49,900 nucleotides of DNA from Anaerolineales bacterium (lineage in GTDB: Bacteria > Chloroflexota > Anaerolineae > Anaerolineales > Villigracilaceae): the NCBI GenBank assembly GCA_024710905.1, contig JANJTV010000100.1:1-49900 (forward strand), written 5' to 3'. Position numbers and translations under genes: made by a program. Shown piece after piece: positions 34,401-43,348 of the stretch. How positions within the stretch are numbered: position 1 is the first letter of the stretch; every line of letters starts with the position of its first letter. The notes below the pieces were generated by a model. The model made no database searches. It worked only from the letters and a program-made list of their open reading frames with translations, and was not told where the DNA came from.

Positions 34401-35383
34401 CCAAAATACTTAACTGGGGTTTGCTCTCCACCGCCAATATTAACCGTGCCCTGATTCCCCCACTCCAAAAATCGGACCGCAGTCAGTTGCAGGCTGTGGC
34501 CTCGCGCAGCCTCGAAGCAGCACAGGCCTATGCCAGCCAATGGAATATTCCCCGTGCCTACGGCAGTTACGATGCCCTGCTGGCTGCCCCGGAAGTTGAC
34601 GTTATCTATAACCCCTTGCCCAACCACCTGCATGCAGAATGGACAGTGAAAGCCCTCAGGGCCGGGAAACACGTCCTGTGTGAGAAACCGCTCACCCTGA
34701 GCCTGCCCGAAATGGATTCCATCGCTGAGGCAGCCCTATCCACCGGTAAGGTCGTGGCGGAAGCCTTCATGTATCGCCATCATCCAAAAACCTTAAAAGC
34801 CCGGCAATTGCTGGACGTAGGACAGATAGGCGAACCGCGCCTGCTGCGCGGGACATTTTCGGCGACCTTCTCCCGCCCAAATGATTATCGCTGGAACCCG
34901 GAACAGGGTGGCGGGGCGTTGTGGGATATTGGCTGCTACCCGCTGAGTTACATGCGCGCCTTGCTGGGTCAGGAACCGCTCGAGGTGTTCGGCTGGCGCG
35001 AAGATGGCCCCACCGGTATAGATATTGCTTTTTCAGGATTGCTGCGTTTTGCAAGTGGCGTGCAGGCCCAGTTTGACTGTCATTTTGCGGCCGCTTACCG
35101 AACACAGGTCGAGGTGGTTGGCACGGAAGGCATTCTGACCATCCCCAACCCGTTTGTGCCTGGCACTGGCGAAGAAATTCACCTGCGCCGCTCGAACAAC
35201 GATGTGCCGGAAATCATCCGGGTGGAAGATGCCGACCCCTACCTGGGCGAAGTGCAGGACATGGAAGCATGCATCCTGGATGGCGCAAGCCCACGTGTCA
35301 GCTTGCAAGATAGCCGGGGCAACCTGCGGGTCATCCTGGCGCTGTTTGAGTCGGCTCGCACCGGCCGTCCTGTTTTGCTGTAA
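34397..35383 (+). CDS. Gfo/Idh/MocA family oxidoreductase
   Basis: A 328-residue NAD(P)-dependent oxidoreductase. The N-terminal Rossmann part starts WGLLSTANINRALIPPL, and the EKPLTLS motif carries the usual catalytic Lys. The later GGGALWDIGCYPLSYMRAL contains the family signature for sugar-type substrates. The actual substrate is unknown. Its ATG overlaps the stop of the HD-GYP sensor gene (ATGA), so the two are translationally coupled; whether this has a functional meaning is unclear. Confidence 0.9.
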   Translation: MTKILNWGLLSTANINRALIPPLQKSDRSQLQAVASRSLEAAQAYASQWNIPRAYGSYDALLAAPEVDVIYNPLPNHLHAEWTVKALRAGKHVLCEKPLTLSLPEMDSIAEAALSTGKVVAEAFMYRHHPKTLKARQLLDVGQIGEPRLLRGTFSATFSRPNDYRWNPEQGGGALWDIGCYPLSYMRALLGQEPLEVFGWREDGPTGIDIAFSGLLRFASGVQAQFDCHFAAAYRTQVEVVGTEGILTIPNPFVPGTGEEIHLRRSNNDVPEIIRVEDADPYLGEVQDMEACILDGASPRVSLQDSRGNLRVILALFESARTGRPVLL

Positions 35384-35391
35384 CCCCCTGA

Positions 35392-35420
35392 TTGACTTTC
35401 AATTTAACTAAATCTACACT
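35392..35420 (+). promoter_or_regulatory. Consensus promoter in front of the comM remnant
   Basis: TTGACT (35392-35397) and TACACT (35415-35420) are separated by 17 bp. Six bases later comes the ATG of the comM fragment, the same leaderless geometry as at 769-781 and 3102-3114. Confidence 0.75.
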
Positions 35421-35426
35421 AAACCC

Positions 35427-35549
35427 ATGCTGTCGAGAGTTTTTTCCTGTGCAGTGATCGGGCTGGATGGGGCTGGTAGAAGTGGAAGTAGACCACACTG
35501 CCGGGCATGACCATTGTGGGCCTGCCCGATGCCGCCGTGCAGAATCCGT
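35427..35549 (+). pseudogene. comM: Decayed 5' fragment of comM (YifB family Mg-chelatase-like gene)
   Basis: Three short pieces in three frames together match the N-terminus of ComM. They are MLSRVFSCAVIGLDG (35427-35471), LVEVEVDHTAG (35473-35505) and MTIVGLPDAAVQ (35507-35542). A trace of ES follows after another lost base. The known family N-terminus reads like SCAVIGLDGALVEVEVD then TIVGLPDAAVQES. The rest of the gene, about 1.4 kb, is absent, and the fragment ends at an 18-bp palindrome. Small deletions account for each frame change. Confidence 0.85.
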
Positions 35550-35561
35550 ATATATACGGAT
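35544..35561. repeat. 18-bp perfect palindrome at the comM break point
   Basis: ATCCGTATATATACGGAT reads the same on both strands. It begins at the exact point where comM similarity ends. It could be a regulator site, a recombination scar, or a weak hairpin. Confidence 0.8.
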
Positions 35562-35659
35562 GGACAATCTGGAACACTCGGGTTAATTTTGTGTTTCAAT
35601 ACTTATATGAAGTATAAGAATGATTTAAGCACATCCACTTGTGTGATTTGGATAATGGC

Positions 35660-38600
35660 ATGAGCAAGAGAAATTCCCTACCCAAGGCTCCCAGGCCCGA
35701 AACCCCTCGCAGAGAGGGCGCTGCGCCTGATATCTCCAATTCCACCGTTCGGCTTGGAGATATGCTGGATTCCATTGTACATGGGTGCCAGATTATTGGT
35801 TTTGATTGGCATTATATCTATTTGAACGATGCAGCAGCACGGCAAGGCCGTACTAAAAAAAGCGCTTTGCTCAATCAGTCCATTTTCGAAAAATATCCCG
35901 GCATTGAAAAAACAGCGGTTTTTGAAGCGATGCAACGATGCATGACCATGCGCACAGCTGAGCGTATGCAGAATATTTTTGATTTCCCGAATGGCGATGT
36001 TGGTTGTTTCGAAGTCAGCATTCAACCAGTGCCCCAAGGCATCATGCTACTGTCCAACGAAATTACTGAGCAAAAAAAAACCAACCTGGCCCTGGTTGAG
36101 AGTGAGCGGCGCTACCGTTATCTATTTGAGAATAATCCCCACCCGATGTGGGTTTATGACCAGAAGTCCCTGGCTTTTTTGGATGTAAATGAATCCGCCA
36201 TAGCAAAATACGGATACTCACGCCAGGAATTCCTGCGTATGACCATCGCAGAAATTCGCCCGGCAGAAGATTTACCTCGCCTCAAGGAAAACTTATCCCA
36301 GATTCGTTCCCCGCTACAGTATTCGGGCGAATGGCGGCACTTGTTAAAAGACGGGTCCACCATTGATGTTGAGATTACGTCACATGAAATCGTTCTGGAA
36401 GGGCGTCGAGCGGCCCTCGTCATTGCCCAGGACATCACAACTCGAAAATCCATGGAGAAGATATTAAGGGACAGTGAGACGCGCTTCAGGGCAATGCTTG
36501 AAAATGGGCTGGACTCCATCTCTTTACTCGATGCTCAAGGTCGATTGGTTTGGGAAAGCCCGGCCCTTGTACGCAACCTGGGTTATGAAGAAGGCGCTTA
36601 CCTGGGACGCGACCTTTTTGAACTGGTTCATCCGGATGACTTGCCAGGTGTACTTCAAAAATTTAATCAGCTGGTTCAAGAACCTGGCAGCCGTGCGAGG
36701 GCGGAATTTCGCTTACGCCGCCTGGGTGGAGAGTGGCGTTGGGAGGAAGCCATTGCAACCAACCTGTTGCATGATCCCAGTGTAAGTGCAATCGTAATTA
36801 ATTATCATGATATTACTGATCGTGTCCTGGCAGATCAAAACCTAAAACAAGCGCACCAATTTTTACAACATGTACAGGATGCGCTGTCTGAGCATATTGC
36901 AATTTTGGATGAGCAAGGTACGATTATTCGAGTAAACAAGGCATGGCAGCAATTCGGCGAGGCCAATGGCCTTCGGTCCCCTGAATACGGCGTGGGAACG
37001 AACTACCTGGAAATTTGTGATTCGGCTGCCGCCCAAGGGGTGGAGGAAGCTGCCGAGGCGGCAGCTTCCATCCGCGAGGCGCTAGCAGGCCACCTCCACC
37101 CTGATCCCGTTGAGTATGCCTGTCACGCTCCCCAGGAGCGGCGCTGGTTCCAGTTGAGCATTTCAGGCTTTGTTACAGAGGGACAGAAATTTGTGGTGCT
37201 GTCACACCAGAACATTACCAAACGGAAACAGGCCGAAATTGCCATCCTGCAAAAATCCCAGGACCTCGAGGTCATCAATACAATCAATGCGCTCAAAAAC
37301 CAGGGTGGCAGCTTGAAAGACCTGTTCACCCTGATTAATCATGAGTTCCAGGCATTGTTCTCCGCCAATGGCGCCTCCATCTACCTGTATGACGGAAAAA
37401 ACAATACATTTTTCTTGCCATTATTCTCTGTGCCGGAAGCGCTGACTGTTATTTCAAAAAAATGGATTAATTTCAATCTTGATACATTAATCATCCCTGT
37501 GCAACCGGGAGGCGTATTTGAAATGCTGGCGCAATCCAACAATGGCAGCCTGATAGATAATCCGGAAACCATCCAACAATGGATGGGCGAATTTGCCAGC
37601 AGCAAAAATATCCCGACAGCAGTGGCAAAGGCCTGGCCCAAACTGGGCGAAACAGTTTATCGTCTGGCAGGCATCCGCTCTGTGATTGTTGTCCCGCTGC
37701 GGGCCGAGGGCCAATTGGTGGGCCTGCTGGATGTCTCCAGCGCCAAACAGCTCAACGAACAGGATCTGCAACGCCTGCGCGATATTGGCGGGCAGATCAC
37801 CAGTCTCATCCTGCACAAGCAGCAGGAAGAACACCTGTGGGAAGCCAACCAGCGCTTTGAACAACTGGTCAGCAATATCGAGGAAGGCTTTTGGATCGTC
37901 GCTTCCGAAAGCCAGCAAGAGACCTACTTCAGCCCGTCCATGGAACGCATCTGGGGGGTACCACTGGAAGACCTGCGCAACAAAGAATTCCTTTTGCGGT
38001 ACATCATTGAGGCAGACTTACCGCACGTGCGCGAAATGCTCAAAAAGCAGGAACGCGGTGAGAAGATCGATATTGAATATCGTATTCGCCGTCCAGATGG
38101 GCAAATTCGCTGGTTGTGGGACCGCAGTTTCCCGGTTCGTGACGATTCCGGGAAATTGATCAGCAATGCCGGGCTGACCACCGACATCACCGCTGAGAAG
38201 AATGCCCAACTTGAGCTGGAATTCCTCAACCGTACCCTTGAAGCCCGCGTGGCAGAGCAGGCCGCCGAAGTGCAAGACCTGTATGAGCATGCACCGGTGG
38301 GCTATCATTCGCTTGATGAAAACGGCTACTATTTAATGGTCAATCAGACCGAACTGGATTGGCTCGGTTATACCCGTGAAGAGTTGATTGGCAAAAAACG
38401 AATTCTGGACCTGCTCTCTCCGGACACACGAAATATTTTCTTCGAACACTACCCAACGCTCAAGAAAACAGGTTTTATTCGAGGCCTCGAGTATGTGATG
38501 GTGCGCCGGGATGGTACCCTGCTGCCTGTCTTGCTTAATGCGACAGTCGCCTATGATGAAAATGGCAATTTTAGTCATACCCGTTCAACGATTTTTGATA

Positions 38601-40255
38601 TAACGGAACGTAAATCAATTGAAACAGCATTGAAGCAAAGCGAAGAAACTTACCGCGCCTTGTTTGAGACGGCCCAGGATGCTATTTTCCTGCTCGATCC
38701 AGAGGGGTATTATGTTCGTGTAAACCCGCGTGCGCCGGAATTGCTCGGCTTCGAAAACATGGAAGAAATAATTGGGCGCAATGCGCAAGAATTCATTGAC
38801 CCGACACAACAACCCGACGCGGATGATAAATTAAAGAAACTACTGGCCGGGGAACGCATCCCTGTTTATGAAAGAAGGTTCATTCGTCAGGATGGGGTCA
38901 AAATCGATGCCGAAATCAATCTTTCGTTGCTTCGCGACACGGAGGGAAAACCAAAATACATCCAGAGTGTAGTGAGGGATATCGGCGCCCGAAAACAGGT
39001 CGAAAGACGCCTGCAAGAAAGCCGTGACCGCCTGAGCGCCGCCAACGCCGCATTGGAAAAGGCTGCCCGCATTAAGGATGAATTCCTGGCCAGTATGAGC
39101 CATGAACTGCGCACACCCCTGACCGGTGTGCTGGGGCTTTCAGAGGCTTTGCAACTCAAGGCCTATGGGGATCTGACCGAACGACAATTGACGATTGTTA
39201 AGACCATCGAGGAAAGTGGCCGCCATCTGCTGGCACTGATTAACGACATTCTTGACCTGTCCAAAATCCAGGCCGGAAAGCTGGACCTGAATTTTGAGCA
39301 GTGCGACCTGACCGAAATTTGCGATGCCAGCATACGACTGGTAAAGGGAATGGTTGAACAAAAACGCCACACCCTGCACTACACGCCACCGGCCCAAAAC
39401 ATTTCCCTCCGGGCTGATAAACTGCGCCTGAAACAGGTGTTGGTCAACTTGATGAGCAATGCCACCAAATTCACCCCCGAAGGCGGCGAAGTGGGCCTGG
39501 AGGTGGAAGTGAACCTGTCAGACCGCCGTCTTCGGCTGACCGTTTGGGATACAGGTATTGGCATCAAACCCGAAGATATGCCCCAACTCTTTCAGCCCTT
39601 CCAGCAAATAGACAGCAGTCTGGCGCGCGAGTATTCTGGCACCGGGTTGGGGCTATCGCTGGTCAGACAATTGGTGGAAATGCATAACGGGGGTATTGAG
39701 GTACAAAGCGAGTTCGGGAAAGGCAGCCGGTTTTCGGTGGTGCTCCCGTGGTCTCCCAACGATACCATTCCATTACTCTCGGTCGCGAAGCAAGACAACC
39801 CATTTGTGCGCCTGGCCAGGGAAGAGCACGAACCGGATTTAAGTGCCCCGCTTATCTTGCTGGGAGACGACAGTGAACTGGCGCTGGGACTGCTGGGAGA
39901 TTTCCTTGAAAGCCGCAACTACCGTATTATTAAGGCGCGGAACAGTGCCGAGGTACTGACCAGCCTGATGGAATATCATCCGGATGTCCTCTTACTGGAT
40001 GTACAGATGCCCGGTGTAGATGGCCTGGAGACTCTTCGCATTTTGCGCAGCCACCCGGAAAGCCACCTTGCACAAACCCCGGTTATCATGGTCACAGCCA
40101 TGGCCATGAGCGGCGACCGGGAACGATGCCTGGCGGCAGGCGCCAATGAATATGTTAGCAAACCGGTCTACCTCAAACAGTTGGCAAAATTAATCCAGAA
40201 ATATACCGGCGATACACATACCAAACAACTCACTGGAGAAACCCGCGATGATTAA
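35660..40255 (+). CDS. Hybrid sensor histidine kinase with seven PAS-like domains, GAF, and receiver
   Basis: A 1531-residue protein with no membrane helix, so a cytoplasmic sensor. In order: about four PAS-like domains (starts near residues 30, 150, 275 and 400), a GAF domain (about 535-715), three more PAS domains (near 730, 865 and 985), and HisKA with the phospho-acceptor H1148 in FLASMSHELRTPLTGV. HATPase_c follows with N-box NLMSNATKF and G-boxes DTGIGI and GTGLGLSL. A C-terminal receiver has phospho-Asp D1447 in LLLDVQMPG and Lys in VSKPVY. The ATG at 35660 is preferred; an in-frame TTG at 35639 is possible and no strong ribosome site is seen. Its end overlaps the next kinase by 8 nt. 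Confidence 0.92.
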   Translation: MSKRNSLPKAPRPETPRREGAAPDISNSTVRLGDMLDSIVHGCQIIGFDWHYIYLNDAAARQGRTKKSALLNQSIFEKYPGIEKTAVFEAMQRCMTMRTAERMQNIFDFPNGDVGCFEVSIQPVPQGIMLLSNEITEQKKTNLALVESERRYRYLFENNPHPMWVYDQKSLAFLDVNESAIAKYGYSRQEFLRMTIAEIRPAEDLPRLKENLSQIRSPLQYSGEWRHLLKDGSTIDVEITSHEIVLEGRRAALVIAQDITTRKSMEKILRDSETRFRAMLENGLDSISLLDAQGRLVWESPALVRNLGYEEGAYLGRDLFELVHPDDLPGVLQKFNQLVQEPGSRARAEFRLRRLGGEWRWEEAIATNLLHDPSVSAIVINYHDITDRVLADQNLKQAHQFLQHVQDALSEHIAILDEQGTIIRVNKAWQQFGEANGLRSPEYGVGTNYLEICDSAAAQGVEEAAEAAASIREALAGHLHPDPVEYACHAPQERRWFQLSISGFVTEGQKFVVLSHQNITKRKQAEIAILQKSQDLEVINTINALKNQGGSLKDLFTLINHEFQALFSANGASIYLYDGKNNTFFLPLFSVPEALTVISKKWINFNLDTLIIPVQPGGVFEMLAQSNNGSLIDNPETIQQWMGEFASSKNIPTAVAKAWPKLGETVYRLAGIRSVIVVPLRAEGQLVGLLDVSSAKQLNEQDLQRLRDIGGQITSLILHKQQEEHLWEANQRFEQLVSNIEEGFWIVASESQQETYFSPSMERIWGVPLEDLRNKEFLLRYIIEADLPHVREMLKKQERGEKIDIEYRIRRPDGQIRWLWDRSFPVRDDSGKLISNAGLTTDITAEKNAQLELEFLNRTLEARVAEQAAEVQDLYEHAPVGYHSLDENGYYLMVNQTELDWLGYTREELIGKKRILDLLSPDTRNIFFEHYPTLKKTGFIRGLEYVMVRRDGTLLPVLLNATVAYDENGNFSHTRSTIFDITERKSIETALKQSEETYRALFETAQDAIFLLDPEGYYVRVNPRAPELLGFENMEEIIGRNAQEFIDPTQQPDADDKLKKLLAGERIPVYERRFIRQDGVKIDAEINLSLLRDTEGKPKYIQSVVRDIGARKQVERRLQESRDRLSAANAALEKAARIKDEFLASMSHELRTPLTGVLGLSEALQLKAYGDLTERQLTIVKTIEESGRHLLALINDILDLSKIQAGKLDLNFEQCDLTEICDASIRLVKGMVEQKRHTLHYTPPAQNISLRADKLRLKQVLVNLMSNATKFTPEGGEVGLEVEVNLSDRRLRLTVWDTGIGIKPEDMPQLFQPFQQIDSSLAREYSGTGLGLSLVRQLVEMHNGGIEVQSEFGKGSRFSVVLPWSPNDTIPLLSVAKQDNPFVRLAREEHEPDLSAPLILLGDDSELALGLLGDFLESRNYRIIKARNSAEVLTSLMEYHPDVLLLDVQMPGVDGLETLRILRSHPESHLAQTPVIMVTAMAMSGDRERCLAAGANEYVSKPVYLKQLAKLIQKYTGDTHTKQLTGETRDD

Positions 40256-41342
40256 TCAAAAGAGAGCAAGCACCGTTCTGGTGATTGATGATGAACCAAT
40301 CATCCGGGCGACTTTGGGCACACTGCTGGAAGGAACAGGCTATCGTGTGGAGATGGCCGAAAACGGTAAGCAGGGGCTTGAAAAAGCTCGCGAGATTCAT
40401 CCGGATGTCATCTTGCTGGATGTGATGATGCCTGGCATGGATGGGTACGAGGTGTGCCGCAAACTGCGTGAAGATCACCGGCTGGCGGAGGTACCGATCT
40501 TTATGATCACCGCGCTGGATGATCGAAACAGCCGCCTGGCCGGGCTGGCCGCCGGAGCCGATGATTTCCTGTCCAAGCCGTTTGACAGCCTGGAATTGGA
40601 AATTCGCCTGAATACGCTCAAGCGGGTGGATCGTTACCGCCACCTGCTTGATGAGCGGGCAAAACTCAAAGAAACGCTGGAACAGGTCTCCCGCCAAAAT
40701 AATCAATTACGACAACTCTCGCAACAGGTGATTTTGGCGCAGGAAAATGAGCGTCGCCGCCTGGCCCTGGAACTGCATGATGAAGTCGGGCAGATCATCA
40801 CCGGCCTGAAACTAATCCTGGAGCAGGCTGCTGCTGAACCTGTATCCCGGATTCCCCAGGCCCTGGGTGTGACCAATGAACTAATGCAGCGGGTACGCGA
40901 AATGTCGCTTGACCTGCGCCCGACTGTGCTGGATGATTTTGGCCTTTGCGCTGCGCTGGACTGGTTGTTCAAGCGTTTCAGCAAACAGACTGGCATTGTC
41001 ATCCATCACAATATTGACCCGCTTTCAGAACAGCGGTTTGAAAAGGCAATTGAAACGGCTGTATTCCGAGTTACCCAGGAGGCGCTGACCAACCTGGCCC
41101 GCCATGCCGGGGTGAAGGAGGCCAGCGTCACCCTGACCATTGACCCCAACAGCCTGCTCATCAGTATTTCAGATGCCGGCAAGGGATTTGACCTGAAAAA
41201 ACGCCCGGGGTTGGAATCGAGTGGGGTGTCCGGGATGGCGGAACGGGTGAGCCTGGCTGGGGGTAACTTCAACATCCAGACTGGGCCGGGTGAGGGTACC
41301 CTGATAACCGTTGAATTCGCACTGGTATCTAAATCACCATGA
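40248..41342 (+). CDS. Receiver-HisKA_3 histidine kinase (REC at N-terminus)
   Basis: A 364-residue protein with a receiver domain (1-125; D58 in LLDVMMPGMDG, Lys in LSKPFD) and a coiled-coil linker. It is followed by a NarX/DesK-type kinase: HisKA_3 with H177 in ENERRRLALELHDEVGQ, and an ATPase domain with TQEALTNLARHA and SDAGKGFD. The N-terminal receiver suggests it is switched by an upstream kinase, most simply the hybrid kinase it overlaps. It should phosphorylate the NarL-type regulator whose ATG overlaps its stop (41339-41342). The three genes are translationally coupled. Confidence 0.92.
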   Translation: MINQKRASTVLVIDDEPIIRATLGTLLEGTGYRVEMAENGKQGLEKAREIHPDVILLDVMMPGMDGYEVCRKLREDHRLAEVPIFMITALDDRNSRLAGLAAGADDFLSKPFDSLELEIRLNTLKRVDRYRHLLDERAKLKETLEQVSRQNNQLRQLSQQVILAQENERRRLALELHDEVGQIITGLKLILEQAAAEPVSRIPQALGVTNELMQRVREMSLDLRPTVLDDFGLCAALDWLFKRFSKQTGIVIHHNIDPLSEQRFEKAIETAVFRVTQEALTNLARHAGVKEASVTLTIDPNSLLISISDAGKGFDLKKRPGLESSGVSGMAERVSLAGGNFNIQTGPGEGTLITVEFALVSKSP

Positions 41343-41986
41343 AAACGATACGCATCCTGCTTGTTGATGACCATACCCTGGTACGCCAGGGCATGAAATC
41401 GCTTCTTGAGGCCCAGCCTGGTTTTGAGGTGGTGGGTGAAGGGCAGGACGGGCAGGAGGCGGTGAAACTGGCCGAACACCTGAACCCGGATGTTGTCATC
41501 ATGGATGTTATGATGCCCACCCTGAATGGCATTGAGGCGGCCAAGCTTATGCGCCAACGCGGCCTGGCAACGGCGATCGTCTTCTTGAGCATGCATGCCA
41601 ATGCTACTTATGCCGTGCGTGCCCTGCAAAGTGGCGGCCAGGCCTATGTGCTGAAGGAAGCGGGCTTTGACGAAATATTGCTGGCCATTGAGGCTGCCTG
41701 TCAAAACCGACGCTACCTCAGCCATTTGATTGCTGATGAAGTGTTGGAAATGCTGCTCAATGCCGAGCCGGATCTCGGCGATGCGCTTGAGGTGCTCACC
41801 TTGCGGGAACGGGAAGTGCTCCAGTTGATTGCCGAGGGGCATACCAACGCTGCAGTGGCGGAGAAGCTTTCCATCAGTGTTCGTACAGTTGAGGCTCACC
41901 GTGCTCATTTGATGTCAAAACTGCACATCACATCCTATGCCGACCTGGTGAAGTTTGCCATCAAGCACGGCATAATCGCATCCTAG
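41339..41986 (+). CDS. NarL/FixJ-type LuxR-family response regulator
   Basis: A 215-residue regulator with a receiver domain (D56 in VVIMDVMMP, Lys in VLKEAGF) and a LuxR-type helix-turn-helix (about 150-210; LTLREREVLQLIAEGHTN, then SISVRTVEAHRAHLMSKL). It is the probable partner of the HisKA_3 kinase immediately upstream, with which it overlaps in ATGA. The target promoters are unknown. Confidence 0.95.
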   Translation: MKTIRILLVDDHTLVRQGMKSLLEAQPGFEVVGEGQDGQEAVKLAEHLNPDVVIMDVMMPTLNGIEAAKLMRQRGLATAIVFLSMHANATYAVRALQSGGQAYVLKEAGFDEILLAIEAACQNRRYLSHLIADEVLEMLLNAEPDLGDALEVLTLREREVLQLIAEGHTNAAVAEKLSISVRTVEAHRAHLMSKLHITSYADLVKFAIKHGIIAS

Positions 41987-42007
41987 GAAAGCCCTTAGAG
42001 AAGAATT

Positions 42008-43000
42008 ATGCAACAACGTTCCCAGATACTGGTAGTTGACGATGAGCCGATTGCGCGCACGACCATAGGCAGTTTACTGGTTGGCGAGCCGTATGATCTG
42101 TATTTCGCCGAAAACGGTGTAGAAGGGCTGGCCATGGCCCTCGAGCTGATGCCGGATGTCATCCTGCTGGATGTGATGATGCCGCGCATGGATGGGTTTG
42201 AAGTCTGCCGCCAGATTCGCGCCAATGAGCATTTACGTGAAATCCCCATTGTGTTAATCAGTGCACTGGATGATCGCGACGCTCGGCTGACTGGCCTGAA
42301 AAACGGGGCCGATGATTTCATCACCAAGCCGTTTGACAGCCTAGAACTGCTTACCCGCCTGCAATCCATCACCCGCCTGAATCGCTACCGGCGAATTGTG
42401 GAACAACGCCAGGAACTGGAGAAATTACACAGTGAACTTGTTACCGCCTATGATGAAACCATCGAGGGTTGGTCTCATGCCCTCGACTTGCGCGATAAAG
42501 AAACCGAAGGCCACTCGCAACGGGTAATGAAATACACCCTGAAACTGGCTCGCAAAGCTGGCCTGGGGGAAGAAGAATTGCCGCACATCTTACGCGGGGC
42601 GTTGTTGCATGATGTCGGCAAACTGGGTATCCCGGATAGCATCCTGCTCAAAACGGATCAGTTGACCGATGAAGAATGGCGCATCATGAGGATGCACCCC
42701 GTATATGCCTACGAATGGCTGAAGGATATTCATTACCTGCAAAAAGCACTCGATATCCCTTACTGTCATCACGAAAAATGGGATGGCTCTGGCTACCCTC
42801 GGGGACTCAAAGGGGAAGAAATCCCACTTGCGGCCCGGTTGTTCGCAGTGGTGGATGTATGGGATGCACTGACATCTGACCGGCCTTACCGCCTGGCTCT
42901 TTCGAACCAGGAAGCCTTGGAATACATCACCAGCCAGGCCGGAAGACACTTTGACCCGGCCATTGTAGAAATCTTCCTGGTGCAGATGCACGAGGAATAG
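42008..43000 (+). CDS. Response regulator with HD-GYP c-di-GMP phosphodiesterase domain
   Basis: A 330-residue protein (RpfG type). The receiver (1-125) has D55 in LLDVMMPRMDG and Lys in ITKPFD, and is close in sequence to the receiver of the REC-HisKA_3 kinase (shared DDEPI, ISALDDR/ITALDDR, KPFDSLEL). A helical linker leads to HD-GYP with H201-D202 in LLHDVGKLGIPD and HHEKWDGSGYPRGLKGEEIP (254-273), all intact. It should degrade c-di-GMP when phosphorylated or released. It follows the NarL regulator by 21 nt, so it belongs to the same operon, and it lies upstream of the c-di-GMP riboswitch. Confidence 0.94.
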   Translation: MQQRSQILVVDDEPIARTTIGSLLVGEPYDLYFAENGVEGLAMALELMPDVILLDVMMPRMDGFEVCRQIRANEHLREIPIVLISALDDRDARLTGLKNGADDFITKPFDSLELLTRLQSITRLNRYRRIVEQRQELEKLHSELVTAYDETIEGWSHALDLRDKETEGHSQRVMKYTLKLARKAGLGEEELPHILRGALLHDVGKLGIPDSILLKTDQLTDEEWRIMRMHPVYAYEWLKDIHYLQKALDIPYCHHEKWDGSGYPRGLKGEEIPLAARLFAVVDVWDALTSDRPYRLALSNQEALEYITSQAGRHFDPAIVEIFLVQMHEE

Positions 43001-43070
43001 CCCGTCCGGGGCTTCGTGCAGCACCAAACCCCTACGTACCTTCCACATTTCCAAATCCGTATTTCCCCCA

Positions 43071-43164
43071 GGGCAATTGACGGAATTGCCCCAATAGCCA
43101 TGCCCCTCCTGAAGGGGTATTCTTAGCTTGCAAGGAATACGCCTCATCCCCGAAACATACGGGG
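43071..43164 (+). other. Row of four hairpins between the phosphodiesterase gene and the riboswitch
   Basis: This non-coding stretch holds, in order, stems at 43071-43078/43084-43091 (8 bp perfect), 43103-43107/43113-43117, 43117-43124/43133-43140 (8 bp, one wobble) and 43148-43152/43160-43164. None is followed by a T run. No gene is seen from 43001 to 43180. This may be the leader of the riboswitch message or a separate structured RNA. Confidence 0.55.
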
Positions 43165-43181
43165 CGCATTCCATGCCAAAC

Positions 43182-43272
43182 AATCGATAAAGGCAAACCT
43201 GTCGAAAGGCAGGGACGCAAAGCAATGGGTCTAAAGACGTGAAAACGTCCATGACTGCCAGGCCGCCGAACA
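43182..43272 (+). promoter_or_regulatory. c-di-GMP-I (GEMM) riboswitch aptamer
   Basis: The conserved order of the GEMM-I class is present: AGGCAAACC (43191-43199), a stem closed by a GAAA tetraloop (CTGTC-GAAA-GGCAG), then GGACGCAAAGC (43212-43222). A second stem carries a CTAAAG-type tetraloop-receptor half and its partner CATGAC around a GAAA-capped hairpin, and the 3' end is TGCCAGGCCGCCGAA, matching the usual AGCCGGGTTGCCGAA-like end. The outer P1 stem is short. It should bind c-di-GMP in the leader of the gene at 43389. Confidence 0.92.
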
Positions 43273-43348
43273 TCTGTTATGCACCCCTTGATCCATAAGA
43301 ATGGTAGGTGCACTCGTCTTAACAGGCGATTTCTACCTTGATGTAAAG

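Noticed and set aside
36061..36082. Run of nine to ten A in the hybrid kinase gene, a possible frameshift site
   Set aside because: The frame continues through it with normal PAS sequence on both sides. Programmed slippage is possible but nothing supports it.
37021..37080. Inverted repeat GCTGCC ... GGCAGC inside the hybrid kinase gene
   Set aside because: It lies in well-supported coding sequence and reflects Ala-rich codons (AAEAAEAAAS).
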